Origin: an uncultured Candidatus Actinomarina sp.
Lineage (GTDB): Bacteria; Actinomycetota; Acidimicrobiia; Actinomarinales; Actinomarinaceae
Reading direction: 5' to 3'
Length of the DNA stretch: 64,000 nucleotides
Assembly (NCBI GenBank): GCA_902533795.1
Contig: CACAND010000003.1
Coordinates: 24,617-88,616, forward strand
This document shows positions 62,240-64,000 of this stretch, piece after piece. Numbering within the stretch: position 1 is the first letter of the stretch; every line of letters begins with the position of its first letter. Below the pieces are notes generated by a model that did no database searches, was not told the origin of the DNA, and saw only the letters and a list, made by a program, of their open reading frames with translations. The position numbers and the translations under genes are program-made.

Positions 62240-62377
62240 ATGGATGTAATAATTATTTGGCGAATTATATTACTTTTAGGATTTTTTGGCTTCCTAGGGA
62301 TAATGGGATTATTCACTTTAAAATTAATTGCAGCATCAACTGGTAGAAAACGTTTAATAGATCTGTTTATAAGATAG
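62240..62377 (+). CDS. 45-aa small membrane protein (not in supplied ORF track)
   Basis: MDVIIIWRIILLLGFFGFLGIMGLFTLKLIAASTGRKRLIDLFIR; consensus TATAAT 6 nt before ATG. Confidence 0.55.
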   Translation: MDVIIIWRIILLLGFFGFLGIMGLFTLKLIAASTGRKRLIDLFIR

Positions 62378-62379
62378 CT

Positions 62380-62456
62380 TGGTAGCGGGGGTAGGATTTG
62401 AACCTACGACCTCTGGGTTATGAGCCCAGCGAGCTACCAGACTGCTCCACCCCGCG
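62380..62456 (-). tRNA. Initiator tRNA-fMet(CAT), CCA encoded
   Basis: CGCGGGGTGGAGCAGTCTGG...CTCATAA...CCCCGCT-A-CCA; C1/T72 mismatch. Confidence 0.95.
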
Positions 62457-62500
62457 CTGAATATCAATAGTAATTAAGAAATTATTTAACTCAAGCTTTT

Positions 62501-64000
62501 TTATTTTTGATTTAAGCTTTGAATAGCTCTGTTGACCAACTCTTCTACTTCAATAATTAAGTCTTGATATCTACCAAGATTTCCATCAGTTAAAGCTTTC
62601 TGTGCTTGATCAAATAACTGGTTTGCTTTGTTTAATAAATCAATAGCACTTGTCTCTTCAGAGTCATCTGTACCTAAATCTATATCTATATCAAGATCTC
62701 CAAATACTCCCTCTAGAGCAAGACTTAGAGATTCAGCCATAATAATTCTGTCTTGGAAGACAACAACAACAAATTTGAATTCTGGGAGTGGGTTTTGTTC
62801 ACCTTGTAGATAGATTGGTTGATAATAAAGAACTGATTGGTTAATTGGTACTACAAAAAGATTACCTTTTATAACACTTGATCCTTGTTGATCTAACAAA
62901 GTAAAAATCTGAGATATATCTGGGTCTTGATTTATTCTCGTTGAGACCTGTGATGGTCCATCAACAAACTCACCTTTTGGTAATTTAAAATCAATGATTT
63001 GACCATAATTTTCTGGGTCCGCATCAGCAACTAAGAAAGATTGCATATTCGGTCTGTTTTCTGGATTAAATGGTTGAAAAATTAAATAGCTTAAATCACT
63101 CTCTCCAGGTAGAGACATCAGTAAATAATAAGGAAGCATTGGTTTAAATCCAATCTCACTAAACTCACCTCTTAAAGTAGCAAGCCTTGGAGTGGTAGAT
63201 GAATCAGTAGGAATCTCCCATGGGTCTTCATCTGCATAAAATACTCTTGGATCTTTCATGTGGTAGTCTCTGTACATATCAGACTGTATAGTGAAAAGAT
63301 CTTCAGGATATCTAATATGATTGAGCAGATCTTCAGACATATCTGATTTTTTATCAAAAAGTGATGGAAATATTGATGAGTAGGATCTAATCAAAGGGTC
63401 TTCTTCATCAAATATATAAAATTTCATAGTCCCGTCATATGCATTGACTACAGCCTTGACTGAATTCCTAATATAATTGAAATTACCAGGTAGCCCTGAT
63501 CTATCATTAATTCTTGTTGTATCAGCTGGTTGAGCATAGGGATATCTGTCACTCAATGTGTACAGATCAATTATCCAAAAAAGATTGCCATCAACTAATG
63601 CTAAATAGGGGTCATTATCCGAATATAAAAATGGAGCTGCTTTTTTAACTCTACTTATGATGTTTCTTTCCATAATTAGTTTCGAGCCATCTCCTAGCTG
63701 ATTAGAAATTAAGAGGTTTAATTCACTGTAACGAAGTGCAAACCCAAGTCTTTTAAAGAATGAACCAATTCCAACACCACCATCTCCTGAATAATTTGTA
63801 TAAGCTACAGATTGGCCTTCTGTAGAGAGTGGATAATCAACCTCATCTTGAAGAGAATTAACTACAACATAGTCATCTGATTCGGCTGACTCACCAAAGT
63901 ATATTCTTGGTTGATCAACTTCAAGTTCAGGGACACTTGTGTTCGCTGGTACGCCTTTGACGTAAAAATCTGGTTGTCCTTGGCTTGCTACATTATTTGC
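62501..64000 (-). CDS. UPF0182 family large membrane protein, C-terminal part (5' truncated by window)
   Basis: Frame open to the window end; YSDNDPYLALVDGNLFWIIDLYTLSDRYPYAQ, NYIRNSVKAVVNAYDG. Confidence 0.92.
   Translation of the reverse strand, partial: ANNVASQGQPDFYVKGVPANTSVPELEVDQPRIYFGESAESDDYVVVNSLQDEVDYPLSTEGQSVAYTNYSGDGGVGIGSFFKRLGFALRYSELNLLISNQLGDGSKLIMERNIISRVKKAAPFLYSDNDPYLALVDGNLFWIIDLYTLSDRYPYAQPADTTRINDRSGLPGNFNYIRNSVKAVVNAYDGTMKFYIFDEEDPLIRSYSSIFPSLFDKKSDMSEDLLNHIRYPEDLFTIQSDMYRDYHMKDPRVFYADEDPWEIPTDSSTTPRLATLRGEFSEIGFKPMLPYYLLMSLPGESDLSYLIFQPFNPENRPNMQSFLVADADPENYGQIIDFKLPKGEFVDGPSQVSTRINQDPDISQIFTLLDQQGSSVIKGNLFVVPINQSVLYYQPIYLQGEQNPLPEFKFVVVVFQDRIIMAESLSLALEGVFGDLDIDIDLGTDDSEETSAIDLLNKANQLFDQAQKALTDGNLGRYQDLIIEVEELVNRAIQSLNQK

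Noticed and set aside
62490-62520. AAGCTT...AAGCTT inverted repeat around the UPF0182 stop codon as a terminator
   Set aside because: AT-rich 6-bp stem with long loop; expected by chance in this composition.
1-64000. CRISPR arrays, transposases, integrases, toxin-antitoxin or restriction-modification genes
   Set aside because: None seen on either strand; the Cas4-like nuclease has no cas neighbours.

Overview
64 kb window from a compact, AT-rich bacterial chromosome. Gene content and order suggest a streamlined marine actinobacterium (Ca. Actinomarinales / Acidimicrobiia-like); this placement is inference. About 60 protein genes sit mostly on the minus strand in long, overlapping housekeeping operons: uppS-glyQS-dnaG, phoH-pgpH-ybeY, lepA-rsmE-HIT, leuS-holA, rng-rplU-rpmA-obgE-proB-proA-moxR-VWA-nadD, mreBCD-pbpA-rodA, valS-folC-ndk, tig-clpP-clpX, rph-rdgB, acnA-pdxH. 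There are ten tRNA genes. No rRNA, CRISPR array, IS element or prophage was seen. Surface-glycan genes (LCP transferase, O-antigen ligase/polymerase, flippase, glycosyltransferase) abut tRNA genes. The strongest non-obvious signal is a candidate isoleucine attenuator upstream of the citramalate synthase gene: promoter, apparently leaderless 8-aa leader peptide MINFIIII, mutually exclusive hairpins and an intrinsic terminator. Other points of interest are a bacterial translin-family protein, a nuclease with two Cas4/AddB-like Cys clusters, an O-antigen ligase with a ~320-aa extracytoplasmic insertion, two small ORFs missing from the ORF track, and a mitochondrial-type aconitase. All assignments come from reading the sequence and recalled family motifs; no search was run.
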